Below are positions 1 to 13,000 of a stretch of 64,000 nt of DNA, piece after piece. The notes beneath the pieces were generated by a model. That model was not told the DNA's origin. It did not search any database and saw only the letters and a list, made by a program, of their open reading frames with translations. Location: assembly GCA_020736575.1 (NCBI GenBank), contig JAGPYM010000006.1:1302001-1366000 (forward strand), in the 5' to 3' direction. Origin of the DNA: Thelonectria olida (lineage: Eukaryota > Ascomycota > Sordariomycetes > Hypocreales > Nectriaceae). How positions within the stretch are numbered: position 1 is the first letter of the stretch; every line of letters begins with the position of its first letter. A program made the translations under genes and the position numbers.

Positions 1-14
1 TGGCGTAATGTAAT

Positions 15-1074
15 CTAGTACTTGGCCGAGTATCGTGCAGCGCCCGGCGAGTAAGGCGCATCGTATCCGCTTGACTGGCCGTAAGGATCGTCGGAGAAGA
101 CGGTAGCTCTCCGCTCTTCCTCGGGAAGTAGCTCCTTGACTTCCCAGTTGTTCATTCTTGTGCCGACGGAGAACTCGAGATCTTCCTTGGTGATGGAATC
201 CCAGTACTGGTGATTTGTCAGTTTTTCTCCAAGCATCGAATTGACAGCTGCGGATACACACCTTGTAAACCATCATGACACCGAGCAGATTGCACATGGT
301 GGCCAGGAACAGGCCATCAAAGTAATGGCTAATAGCAATGCAAATCTTGCTACTAAATGCATACATGAGGACTTGACCAGCAACGAAAAAGAAGATGCCA
401 AAGGCAATGTCGCCCAGAGGCCAGCGATCCTGGAGAGTCCTAGTCACCAGTAGAATCTGCATGGCAACGTATACAAAAAGCTGGATGGCGTTCAAGAGGT
501 ACAGAACAACAAAGAGACCGACAGTATTGGTAGGACCGAGGCCTGCCCAGCTCTTGAATGTGGCGAGAGAGACAAGGAAGCTGATGGCGAAAGCGACCAG
601 GGAGCAAATTCGCATCATCCAGACAGACATGGGTGTGCCGTCCTCGTACAGCTGGAAACCGACAAAGCCGTTGATGAGTAGACATGTGATCGTCGCGCTG
701 CTGAACCCATTTTGAACGCTGACGAAGTACGGGTAAGGATCGCTGCCAGGAGGCACGACACCAGCGTCGACAATGAGTGATATGCAGGTGAGCAGCATGT
801 AAAGGTAGAAGAAGCTAAGGACTTCCTTGCGGCCAACGGCGGTGAACTTTGAACGGATGTGGAGAATCATAATAACGGTCATCAACAGGGCCACAATGTG
901 CATAGCGCAAGCGGCGCCCTCGAAGATGATGGTATTTGCGACCTCGATATTACGAGCATAGCATTCGGGCTCGATGCCGACACGGCCATTGGTGCTCAGG
1001 ACTGGACCGACGGAGGCGCATAGCGGCAGAGGTGCAATCTCACAAATGTTGGTGAAGTCGCCGAAGCCCGACAT
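15..1074 (-). CDS. CHS7: Chitin synthase export chaperone Chs7
   Basis: Endoplasmic reticulum chaperone needed for class IV chitin synthase (Chs3-type) to leave the ER; it supports cell-wall chitin synthesis. I read two exons: 262..1074 (271 codons) and 15..206, joined across a 55-bp intron (207..261, GTGTGT..CAG), giving 334 aa, the usual length for the family. The N-terminus begins [12 protein letters not shown] and the conserved cysteine-containing segment [18 protein letters not shown] follows. Seven hydrophobic segments are visible, with the family blocks [29 protein letters not shown] and [20 protein letters not shown]. The second exon encodes the cytosolic tail ([12 protein letters not shown]...), ending [11 protein letters not shown]. 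The start is the first ATG before the conserved N-terminus. The protein matches what I know of Sordariomycete Chs7 almost throughout, so identity is very secure. Confidence 0.96.
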
Positions 1075-2713
1075 GATGGGCGATCGGCCGTCCGGAAAGC
1101 CGGAGTCTTGGACAAGAGGAGATTCGGTATAAGGCGGGCGAGTCTGAGATGGACGTTGTCGTCGAAGAAACGAAGGTGATGCCCGATCAAGTCGTCAAGT
1201 CGACAACGCGACGTCGATGATAGGTCCGTCGAAGGGTCGAACTTGGCAACGTCCTCGACTATCCACCAGAGGGCGAAGATGCCGTCCAAAAATTAATCGA
1301 GTGAGGGGATGAGGATGACGAAAAGACCCCGCTGGTCTGCTTTCGGGGGCGGAAGGGCGGGATTCGCAAGGTCGTCGGGTCGAGGGAGTCGTCAATTCGT
1401 CGAGGGTTGCGCAAGTTTGGGGCGGCCCCTTTCTTTGGCAGGGAGAGGGAAACGGCGGCTAACGGGGCGACGTAAAAAAACCGATGGAAGCAGTGCGGTG
1501 GAGTAACGGTCGAACAACGGGATGGCGTAACAATGCGAAAGACGAGGGAAGAATGAAGTAGAGAAAGCGAGTGTGTGGTGTTTCAGCCCCAATGTAGCCT
1601 CGCCGTTATTATTCCCTCTTGCTCTCACAAACTCGGCTGTCACTGGCGTATGGAAGAGGAGAAAGCAGCGTCTCGTTGCTGTGCTGTTGTCAGGGCGGTG
1701 GCAGTGGGCAGTGGGCCGTCGTTGATTGGACAAGCAAATGATCCATGCCAGCTGCGTGGCCAGTGGAAGGCAGTGCCGCTCCACAAGTGGTTGCTGGGGA
1801 GAGAAAGCGGGATAGCGGTTCATCAACCTAGTGACATTACTCGAACGACCAAAATAACCCACCCTAGACCTCGTTCAGTCCTTGAGGATTCGTACGAATA
1901 GACCATGTCGAGAAGGAAGATCAATAAGTCGAGGAAATCATAGGCGGAAAATGTATTCAACTACACTGCGATTTGTTCTCTCTTTTTCCTCTTCTTCACT
2001 TAACCTGCAAGTACAGTACGTAGCCACGCAGCCTCACGCGCAAACATAGTACCTAGTCATCTTAACATCCTAACATTCATCTGATCTCAATAAATTTACA
2101 TTTATTCACAACACCACTCCAGAAAAGCCATTAATCGTGGAACAAAAGTGCAGTCACCGACTGTCGCCCACCGGGCAACGTCAACTGATGTCTCATTTTG
2201 CCTCTTGGGCGTAAGCTTCTATACACATGTCATTGCTGACCATGTGTCTATCTAAGTTTCCGCCCCCTCGTGCTGTGAGCCCTTCTGTGGATGCTTCTCG
2301 TGCTCCTCAAGCCAGCTAATGAACCTTCCGTTTTGTGCGCGAGAACCCTTCTCGCATCATGTCCCTGCTGTGCTTCAAAGCCAGTAAAATACGTCGCTCC
2401 AGACGTTTGGAAGAAAAAGAGCCAAACTCCAATTCAAGTACGTTGATTCCGAGGCCCTCGCTGCTTCCTGATCCTTTCCCTGATATTGATCGCTTAAAAA
2501 TGTGATCAAGCAAAGCCCCCCAACGCCGATGCAATGCATTGTGATGCAAAAAGAAATCTAAAATTGGAAAAGAAAAAGAACAAAAGTAGTTAACACATCC
2601 AGAGCATCCACAAAGAGGGACAATCTGTGAAGTCAGGTTGTGACTTCAAGTAAATCGACAAGTTTGCGCGACTAGCTTCATCGCCATCCGTGTCTCGGAC
2701 CATACCGCCATTC
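1075..2713. other. Intergenic: Chs7 promoter side and cyclin 3' side
   Basis: This 1.6-kb stretch carries the Chs7 upstream region (high coordinates of that gene) and the 3' flank of the cyclin gene. ORFs here (for example 1392..1862 on minus) have no family resemblance and no initiator or splice context that convinces me. I see no RNA gene or repeat. Confidence 0.6.
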
Positions 2714-5030
2714 CTAGCTCGGATAGGGCCCTAGACTCTGAGCAGGCATCTTCTGGTACTGGCGCTGGTTGAAGACGAGAAACTCGGGTACGATACCCGT
2801 GCGAAGATCGTTTCGTCGACCCAGCGGCTGATAGTGCATCTGTGCCGGTGGGACTGGCACAGACAAGTGGTACTGGTCCAAAGATGCGGATGGAGGCGGG
2901 TACAAGAGCGTGTTGACATGTCGAACAGGTTTGTATGGGCTGGGTCGTTGCTGAAGGTAAACGCTCGGCGAGTGCGAGATCGGTGTGTGTGCCATGGGTG
3001 TGGGCACCGCCGATGCCTGGCTGAAGTGTTCGGCCATCGGCGACGAGTTGTAGTGGCCGAGGCTTCCAGGGCTATGATGCTTGTTTGGAGCACCATAGTT
3101 GACAGGAGCATGAGAAGTGTAGCCTGTTGACAGGTTGACACTGGTCGTGGCAGGTAGAGTTGGTTGCTGATGAGCCATAGTCACGGGCGCCGGGTAGACT
3201 GTTGCCATGGCGCGGACACCCGTGTGCAAAGGGGGGAGAGAGACATGTCCCCGCGGAGTTTGAACCATAGGCTGAGACGTCTGAGCCTGAGCCTGAGCCT
3301 GAGTATACCCGTTCCCGTTGGGATATGCCTGGGCCGGCGGAGTTTGGTCAGTGACAAGCGCGAGTCGGGGGACCGGCAGCCGTGAAGCCTCGACGTGGGT
3401 GTTGCTGTGCCTCGAGGGGACCATGGGAACAGCAATAACTGGAGGAGCTCGGTGAGGGGCAGGTCGCTTGGCAGGATGGTCGACAACATCTCCTTCAGGG
3501 CTCCGCTTTCGGCTGACGGGGAATGGAATAGTGGGCTTCATGGCCAAGGGAGAAACGGTGTTGGTGTTGTAAGCGTTCCAGTTCTGCGACTGAGTCGAGG
3601 TGGGTGAAAAGTTAGTGACGGTAGGCGTGGTAGGCAGGTTGGTCGTCGGGTGCATTGAACTTGTAGGAGACGGGACGGGTGAGTAAACATTGCTGCTCGG
3701 CGACGGAACAGCAATTGGTGATGCTGGAATCCTGGCCGCTCGCTCGTAATACTCGTGAAAGCATGACAGCTTGTCCAACCACTCCTCCCACTGATCCTTC
3801 GTAGCCAGGAGGTTGTAACGCATGTTGCTCAGGAACTCGACCTCCATCACATGAATCTCGTGCACAGCGAAACAAGACACCTCGGCCCACGTCTTGTTCG
3901 TGTAAGTGTTGTCATCCAGAACTGCAAGTCGGATTAGTTGGCTGGTGTCCCTGCATAGTGAATCAGACCCGCAATCAATCACTTACACTTGTTTCCCAGC
4001 ATAAGAGCCACAGTCAAGAGACGATATTCACTGCCACCGCGCCCTTTGATTTGCGGTGTTGACATCTTCAGCCGGTAGATGAACAGCAGAGCCAGAAGAA
4101 TCACATTCTGTGTCACCTGAGTTGTAGACAGGACATTCGAGACCCATTTTCGGAACTGATCGTATGGCTTGGCTAGGGTTGGCAATCGAGAGATCTGAGC
4201 ACTGGGCGTCGAGCGAATCGATAGAGCTTGGTTGAGACCCTCGATGGACTCGAACCAGAAGAGACATGTCATCTTCATACATGTTAACTTGGACATATGG
4301 GAAAAGGGAGGGGGTCTGGGAAACACACCTGTGCAGCAAAGTCTGCGAGGTTCCCGCCAGCAGGAGCAATACACTTGGGTATTTGCATGCTGTGGTAGAT
4401 CAGGGTTTCAGAACCTCTTCTTGAGATGGAGCCTTCAATTTGTGCACTCGCAGTCGAACCGGACGCGGGAGTCGAAGGCCCAGTAGCTAATCGAGAACCA
4501 GAGCTGGCCTGTGTTACCGAAGATAGCGAGCTGTTGTTGCTAGGATCCGAAGGGAAAGGGACTTGGAGATTCACCTGCTGCGACTGCTGGTGGTGGTGAG
4601 GGTGTGGTTGAGCCTGATGATGCTGCTGCTGGCTGGGATATCGGTAGTAGCCTGGGTTCCTCGAGTCGTTGATGGCAGCCTTTGACCGAGCAGCTTGAGG
4701 CACCACGGGCGGATAGTCATGCATCGCATGGCTCCCGTAGTTGGCCAAGGCAGGTTGGAAAGTGGTGCTCATCTCTTCGACTGGTGGGGTTCTCAACCCG
4801 CTCCCGAGACGAGCAAATTCGTCAATGTGAAGGGGGAGCTTCGGCAGTGTAATTCCCGTCGGTGGTCGAAGGGCTCTTCGAGAGCGAGAGCCGTGGGCGG
4901 GAGAAGGAAGGAAGAGCGAAGTTGAAGGTGGGATACCAACCGACATGGGTGGAAAACGTTCGCTTGGCGGGGGTATCGTAGCAATTACAAGAATAACTTG
5001 CCGGTCGAGAGGGAGATCAAAATTCGGCAC
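2714..5030 (-). CDS. Clg1/Pcl-type cyclin (Pho85-class CDK partner)
   Basis: Putative regulatory subunit of a Pho85-type cyclin-dependent kinase. Three exons: 4329..5030, 3987..4272 and 2714..3921, with introns 4273..4328 (56 bp, GTGTGT..AAG) and 3922..3986 (65 bp, GTAAGT..CAG); product 731 aa. The cyclin box lies around residues 230-370 and crosses both junctions: FAAQ|MTCLFWFES, then KWVSNVLSTTQVTQNVILLALLF in pieces, then ALMLGNK|FLDDNTYTNKTWAEV and VMEVEFLSNMRYNLL. These are hallmark blocks of fungal Clg1-like cyclins. The flanks are low complexity: a Gln/His-rich stretch before the box and a Pro/Ser/Thr-rich tail of about 330 residues including a QA repeat. The start is the first ATG of the open frame. 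A later in-frame ATG (MSTTFQP, near 4771) is an alternative if an upstream exon exists. The gene faces away from a very large gene-free interval. Confidence 0.88.
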
Positions 5031-8000
5031 AAGCTTGTGTGAGCTTTTGTATTTCGAAGTAATAGGTGAGGCAAAGGCGAGGTGAAAGCGAGTTAATGAG
5101 GTTCGTTTGCTGCCCTCTCGTCCGAGTGGTCGAAAGCTCTTTTGTTGGTATAAGCCGTTGGTTGCTGCCGTTCTTCCTTGTTATGGTTGTCAACAATGGA
5201 AAGGCGGCGTTTGTTCACAGAGCCCAAAAGCAGAGCACTGCCATGACGAACAAGCACAGGCCCAGCGAACAAGAAGAAAGAATCGGCTCGACTGAATGAG
5301 AGGCGGTTTGGTGAAGTCGGATTTCGCAGCGTGCAGGGGTCTTTGCTTTGGATGGATGGGTGGTGGTGGTGACTTGGAGACGTTCGAATGCTAGACGGGG
5401 GAACAAAGATTCACAGGCGGCGTTTGAGGGCAAAGGCGTCAATTGAAGAGGGTCGTGAGTCGATGCATGGAGAGGATAAAGGAAGGAATAGAAAATAAAG
5501 AAAAAGCAGGAGAGAAAAGAAGATTTGTTGCTTCCAAGTCAGTCCATGCCCATGCTTGCCCTTTGGTGGTTGCGTACCTGGCGTAGGCGTAGCTCTTAGG
5601 ATACCTTGGATTCTGGAGACGGTCTCTTGCTGTTGGCGGAGCGTCGCTTCCCTTCTCAGACATTACACACACCCGCCCGCCGCGGCCAACCCATCGGGAC
5701 CAGGACCCCATCCCTCAACACCCATCTGCAGACGGTACATTTGCAGGGCGACATGGACTACGAGCAAGGTCGCACCAAGGTACTGAGCTGCGCTAGTCAG
5801 TTACCCCTCAACCCATGCTCAACGCCGTAAAATCGCGCGCACTGTACGTACATCCTTCCGTCGCCCAGGTACTCTGCCCATGTCCCCTTTGTCCCCAGCA
5901 TCTCCCAGGCCGTGTACATTTCTCCCGCTAATTGAGAACTGAACCCCCCAAGATCACCCCCCTCCGCCCAGCTAACCAAGACCACCTCAGGCCCCAAAAT
6001 GGCAAATACAAATGGAGGCCCCCAGCTCCCGCCCACCCGCTATAACTTATGGAAACCCTTCGCTGGAACCCTCCACTGGAACCCTCCACTGGAACCTTCC
6101 CTCAGCAACTCAGTTCTCTTCCCCCCCACTGGGCCAGGACCAGTCGTGGCGTCCTCCAGCTGACACTGCGGAAGGAGCATTGAATTGAAGCAAGTGAAAA
6201 AAAGAGAAAATGAAGACCAAAAACTGTCATCGGTTCACCCCCCTTTCAAGACTCGTAGTTCAACGCCCCCTTAACTTCGTAAGCCACTCCAACTCGGTTT
6301 TTTCTTTCTTTCTTTTCAAGGGCTCATCAAATTCGGTGTTCCCCAGGTCCATCCATTTCAATCCACTCTGGCGCCGTCGTCTCCAGGGTTCCGCGGGGGC
6401 GATTCCAGCGCAGGCTACCGAGACGCTCCTCTCCCCTAGAGTTCTTTGGCGTCTGATGTCTTGGTGCCCTTCAGATAGTGACTTCTCGCAGTGCTTTTGA
6501 TAATGCCGGTCGTCGAGTCTGGCTCCATCCGCTTCTCACCCCACACATCCATCACATATCCAGCGAATGTGAATGGCTCCTTTGTCTTGATAAACCATCG
6601 CTTCACCCAACTGTACCGCGTATTCAGTACGCCGTTGCTGTTGGTTTTCTTCTCGTAGACTCCGAGTCAAGGGCAAGAAGCCTGTCCCTCTCTCGTCAGC
6701 TGGAACAAATAATCAGCTGCTCGAAAAGCAAGTATCTCTTTGAGACCATACATACCCCTGCTGTTACTCGTCTGACGACCAACCGTCACCCTTCAAGTCC
6801 CGTCGGTCCCTGGAACTGGAGTTGAGTCCTACGACATTTCCATATCCCCATCCGCCAACCCCATCCCACATCATTCATCCAAGGGTGTGCTGGTACCCGC
6901 GCGGCTTGTGGTACCTGGCTGGATTAACGCTGGTTTGACTCTAGCATGCCTGGCAAACCTGGCCGAGCGACGCTTCATTACCATGACCATTTGCTCACCA
7001 TCCGACCCACCCTGATTCCTCGCTTATACCCTTTTCAGGAACGTGGGTTGTTGCATATGAGGGCTACCCAGAATCCGAGCCGTCCAGACAAGCCATACAC
7101 AAACTTCGAAACCGGCTGTCCGCACATCCCAGATATGAGGAGCCCTCCAGAACCCGTCATTGTGTTATTCGCCGTTACGGTAATTCTCTGCTGCAATAAC
7201 GTCAACATTTGTCTAGGAAATGTCATGAGTTTAGCCGAGGGCGTTCTCAAACTCCAATCCTAGTCTGCGCTAACGCTCCGTTTCGGCGACCACAACGAAT
7301 GCCGGCTGTTTTGATATGTCCTGCTGGCTGAACTGTCTGCTTGCTTTCTTGAGTGGACTTTTTTTTCTTCTTTTTTTCCGCTAGTTGGTGCTTGGACGGA
7401 GCTATTCCCGGACGGGGCTCCGTACCGCCTAAGGATTCAGTCTGTGAGAGACTGCAGGCGACGACCTCTCAAAGTCTCATCGATCCAGCGCCCCGGTCCC
7501 ATCCCCCCACAACACAACTGGACAAGGCAACTGGGATGAACACCCTTGGCTGTCGTCCCTTGGCTGCGCTTGACAAGGAATCCGGTTGCCTCTTGGGAGA
7601 AAATACGGCCCTCGTTGATTCGGGTCATCATCTTCGACGTTTCCCGTATACGAATACTGTAGTGATTAAATGCTTCTGGTTGTGCATACGTGGCCCCTCC
7701 ATCTCAAATTTCGAACGGCTCAGACGCAGACGGCAAAGGAAGATGAACAGGCCGCGGTACTTGTGCAGGAAGATATGCGGACGGCAACATTGTGTTGCGT
7801 CAGGTGCAAATCTGACAAAGGAGACTCGCTAGGTTGGCTTGGCTTCAGGACACTCCCCTCCCGCCCTGCAAATAAATGCGTGTTGCGGTACCAGGAAAGC
7901 CCCTCTCCCTTCCAAGTCACCGTATCTTGCTGCTGCGCGCAGGCTCCGCTTCACCACCGTCAATCAAAGCCACCATCCAGCTCCTTCGTCAGCCTGGAAC

Positions 8001-10000
8001 CCCCCTGCACTGCACTTCGTACATGCCGCCATGACGCTGGCCGGCGGTGATCCAGAAACCAAGCCTAGACCCAGCCAGTTGCAAGCAGCCAGCCCCAGCC
8101 CAGCCCGTCAGGTCTCCGCCGGCGTCAGCCAGGCTCGTCAGTCCGTTGCTGGCAATCGGCCTTCGTTGGTCACTTGCGTTTTCCGTGAGGAGGGGGATTA
8201 GTTCACACATGGCTTGCCATCAGCCGCACCCGCCTCTCTCGTTTCGTTCGGCACACATCCTTGCGAAACCAGGTTCCGCCGAGACCAGGCGGCGCTGTGC
8301 CATTCGGGGCCACTGAAGGCAGGTCGTTCAGGCAAGAGCACTGAATATCGAGATGCGAGGCCTGTTGTTACGATACGACCTCTGCGGGTACTGGTCTTCA
8401 GCCGGGTGCCTGGCTAAGCGCAGTCATGCACAAATCAGAGGCAAATATGATATTGCAAAGAGTTACGAGGCGCGATGAGAATCGATGCCGCGAGCCAACA
8501 TAGCACGGCACGTCAGCCTAGAAGGACTCAAGGTCGCAAGCCTTTCGCTACCCAGCTCGTGAGCTCTTGGGGAACGGAGCATTCGGTTCAGATGCGTTTC
8601 TCTGTGCCCAGTGCCGATGGCATTCATTCGTTTTAGCCAAGCTTGCGGCAAGTTCGCCTGGGTTGGTGCCGCGTCGTGTGGTGCAGGCTGCATCAAGCCC
8701 ACTGTTTAAATGCAAACCCACACCGCAAGCCGCCTTGAGGTCGACGAGGAATGGGGAACGCACAATGTGTCCATCTCAGTCAACAAGTAACTAGGTGGGA
8801 GGGATTCGTACGACGATACGGATACAGTTATTACCTCGGGACACGGATCCCGCACCCATTCTTGATTTGCGTTGCCCTGTGCCATCCTCTGACCTAGGTC
8901 CCGTGTCGGGCTGGCGTCCGATTAAGCGGCACTTTGGAAATGACTGTTTCGTTTCTATGACTGTTGCGGCGCCGAGGGACAGCAGTAACGGAAGAGGGCA
9001 TCACCAGGAGGCCTTGGCTGGGGTGGTGTGCCATGCGGTGGGCAAATCCAGAGGTTAACTACGTCAAGAAGGCTCCAGGCTGTTCCCATGGTGGGTGTGG
9101 TGGTGTCCAGCATCCCGTGTCGTTGTCGCCTCATAAACCATGCCGCCGCTTCTTGTCGGACACGGAGGCACGGGGTCTTTGGCGTTCTTCTTGGGGCAAA
9201 GCAGGGCTGCCTGGATTCGATGTAACAAGAGTGGTGCGCTGTGCATTGATGTGCCCTTTGGTAAGAGCCCCTTTCAGAGTACCCAGGTGATGAAGGGACT
9301 CTAGCTTGGACTATCGAGTGCCATCCAAGCATCTTTGAACAACCTCAACGTCACTGCAGTGAGTGAGAGAATCGCGGAATGTGTGAGCAGGTGCGTGAGA
9401 ATCAAATCGATTCATTGAAGTCGAGCCAACCGACCCACACTGTCCGACTAGCCAACCGGAGGGGGCCATTTGAGGGGGGTCAACCCCAGCTGCGGACGGG
9501 TCTCGCTGCCTTTGGTGTCATGTTGAAGTGCGGCAATCCATTTTTATTAATTGGGCTGAATGAGCCATGACCGGGTCATCTGCAGGGATAGATGGAACGG
9601 GTGAAGAGGGGAGCGAGCATATAATGATGGTGGTTCAACAGGACTCTTGAGTTACATGCCGCATGTATGTGCATGCCTCACGAAGGCAGGTATCCTCAGT
9701 CTGACGCTGTGCTGCAGACTGTTAGCTCGTTCTGCGATGAAAAGCAATTTGCGACAAAACGCGATGGGGCGCGTATCTGAGCCCGGAGTGTGGACTATCC
9801 CTCTGTTCAGTCTGAAGTATTTTGTGCTTCGAGTTTCGAGCAACGACTGACAGGGTGGCACCGATCCAGGCAGTCCGCCAGTCTATTAGCGACGGCCCAG
9901 ACGGACCCAAGCCAAGTCAGGGAGGTTACCGTTGTAAGCAAAGTAAATCATGGTTGCAGTTTTGGCCACTGACAAAGGCATTTTGTTTTTCCATGGAGAT
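5031..10000. other. Gene-free interval, part 1 (upstream of cyclin)
   Basis: No ORF here reads like protein: candidates are short, lack paired splice sites and have no recognisable motif. Visible features are pyrimidine-rich runs (around 6300-6325 and 7357-7380) and a 13-bp triplicate at 6063..6101. Base composition is close to that of the genic parts, so this is not AT-rich RIP-mutated transposon DNA. The proximal 1-2 kb is probably the cyclin promoter and 5' leader. Confidence 0.5.
6063..6101. repeat. 13-bp tandem triplicate
   Basis: Three head-to-tail copies of a 13-bp unit, CTGGAACCCTCCA. The first two are identical and the third ends TTCCC. It lies in non-coding DNA about 1 kb upstream of the cyclin start. 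Confidence 0.85.
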
Positions 10001-13000
10001 GAGGGTGCGATTAGAAAAGTGGGATTGCAGTTATTATAAGACCTAGAGATGGCGAGGAAGGACAAAGGCAAGCAAGGAAAGGGGATGGGAACAAGCACGC
10101 AGGTACGAGACGAGGGGTTTCAGAGACCTCGTAATAACGGTAGGCAGGAAACAGTGAGATGCCTGCCTCACATTCCGTGTATTAGACCCAGGACGAGGAA
10201 GGAGCACATGGGCGAACGGGGGCTGGAACGTTGTGTGCTTCGACACCCCCGCGCATCAATCAAACTGGCAATCATTTGCTGGTCTGGTCTAATAATGCAG
10301 TTATTGGCTAGCTAGTTGATTCCCAGGGCCATCCATAATCCAGGGCGTCAATTGAAGTGCATTGCAGCACCTTGACGCAGTGCTCCGTTTTTGGTACACC
10401 CTCACAACCTCCATATGTTTTCTTTGCTCTCCTGTCAAAAGGTAAAGGGGGGAAAAAAGAAAGAAAAAAAGGAGGCGTCAGGCGCCGTCATGTCCATGCC
10501 ATCCATGTCGCTCATACCTGAGTTATTGCGGCCACCTGACGGCTGCCTTCCACGACCAAGGGTCTAAGATAATACATACGAAGTCGCAAGAAGTGGAAAG
10601 AGACAAGATGGGAAGGAGACGACCCAACTAGCAAAACGAGGAAACAACGAACAATGGCAAAAGCCTGACGGCGGGCCTGGGTGGTTACCCATTTATGAAC
10701 CTGGCACCTGGCAAGGAATGTGCCACAACTCGTTTGCCTTGCACTGAGTTGGCTAGCGGCACTTCCATATCGACGGGCAGCAGAAAATGCTCATGCAGCG
10801 CACTCACTCTGGGCACTGGACTTCTCAGCCGGTGGCTTGTGTTGATGAGGCGTGCTTTCTTTTTCTTCCTCCCACGTTGTCTGCTTATGAAGTACTGCAC
10901 TCCGTAGTAGATCAGGCTGCCGCAGTGCTGCCACAGCGTCAAGGGATCCATTTCCATGGAACATTCTCCATACACTTCATCCATCCATCCATCCATCATC
11001 CTCGTCCAGTGCATCACCATCGCCGAACATTTGAGTCAAGGCCCACTCCGTTCCGCCATCCTGCCTCCGGAGTCTGTTGCGTTACGAATGCTTCCGAAAG
11101 CCATTTGACGCCCGCTCGAGGGCTTAACTTAAGACGGAAGGGATGGGATGATATGGGTTGACCGGGTTGAATGGGCAATAACTCGGTGCAAAGACGCATT
11201 GACCCCAACCTTGGCTCGAATCTGTTGCCTTTGCCCTCCAGTTATGCTTTCATCAATCGGGGCGCGGTGATACGCATCCCTCAACTCTCGAACGCGCGCA
11301 CACATATTCGCACTCAGGCTCATATTCACACATCACTCCCCCTCAACTCTGAGCGGGGGGGCGGCCCAGTCGATGTTGGCAAAAGCGGTGCGAGCTTCGT
11401 CCATGCAACGCCCATGTCATCGCCCTGCAAATCCCAAGTCGCATGCCACCCTCACGCTTGATGAATGAAGCGACAAGCGACACCAGCCAACCAGCATCAA
11501 AACGGCCATCTCCCCAGTCCGTCCCGGACTTGCACTCGGTCAAGGCTGTCTCCATCGTCGATCTTCCGGCCTTCATCCATTCCTCTAAGTAGTTCCCTCC
11601 TCGGCCTAAGCATCTGACTGCGACATTACCGCAATTCCATATCGCCCATGGCCAACTCCTTGAACATGCGAACCATATTACGCAGGCAACACCGAGCGGG
11701 AGTTTCTCTTGTCACCCTTCTCGGGTCCACGCCGAAAATTAGCACTGGCAAGCCGTCCGCCCAGGCTTGGCTGTGAAATGTTGCCCACTATCACTCCGCT
11801 ACAACCGCGTCGTCCGCTTCTCCCGATGACATCCAATCCATGCTGGATGGTGGAGATTGTGAAGGGGGAATGCTTAGACTCAACAAATGACTGGGTCCCC
11901 TGTTCAGAAGAATTGTGTGATGCGCCGTCCGAAACTAATATCAAAGACACGGTACGGGAACAAGGCCCTTTTAGTGGTGCCTGCAAACCAAACGAGTCCA
12001 GCTTTCCTGACGGCGCCTGGATTCTTTGCATCCCCAACGAACACGGCATCATGAGTTACACACAGTTACGTTTCACCTCACCTCTGTCGTCAGGCGTTGC
12101 CTTCCATGATTATCCACGGACCCGACTGGAGAAAGACTATTGCAAGAAAGCTGCCCGGCCCGCTTCTCGGCCAATCATGCTGGACATGACCATTCGACTG
12201 ACTTTGCCCTCCGTTGTCCTTTGGGCTTGTAACTCTATGATAGCCTGCTGAAGACAATGTGATGGCTTACTCTGCAAACGCCGCTTTCCTTACCCGGGTG
12301 TGACCCCTTCAGTCCTCAACCGCCTTCCGGGCTTGACCCTGCCATTATTGTTGGCCAACAAAGTTTGGCCTTTGAGAATGGGGACCAACTTATGTGGCAC
12401 CATCCCATACAAAGCACAAATTCAGCAATGCCGCCGGACAATAGCATTTCTTGGAGCCACACGAATCCAGACGCGATACGGAAGTTGCCCCCCAAGACTG
12501 CACCAAAATACAGCACCATGTATTCGTATGCATTCGTATAGTACTCCAGTAATGGATTACACCATCGCAGGGGTCTCGCAATGTGTGGCTTCGTCCATCA
12601 CTCATATCGCCTGGTCCATAACATCAAGCAACTCGCCCCGGCGCATGGCAAGCAAGTCGACCAAGTCGACCAAGTCTCGAAATCATTCCCGCAAACCGAT
12701 CTGAACGGTGGACCAGGCGGCCGGCATGGGTTGTTTCCACCAGACGCTCGAGCTGAACCATGTCATCAATCATCCCTTTCCTCGTGAAGCCACTTCACAC
12801 CGACCACTTGGGCTAACACTCATCGTCTCCTTGACCAGGGATACGAATAGATCAACCTTGAATCCAGATCCTAGACGATGAAGCTTGCAGTCACATCACA
12901 CAATTCACGCACATGATGAGGCTTTCTAGTTACAAATCCCACTCCTGCACGGGGCATGTACATGCCGCGCTCCAACAAATGCGTTTAACTTGAAGGCAAA

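Noticed and set aside
1392..1862. 156-codon ORF on minus upstream of Chs7
   Set aside because: No recognisable sequence; Arg/Pro/Thr-rich reading of promoter DNA.
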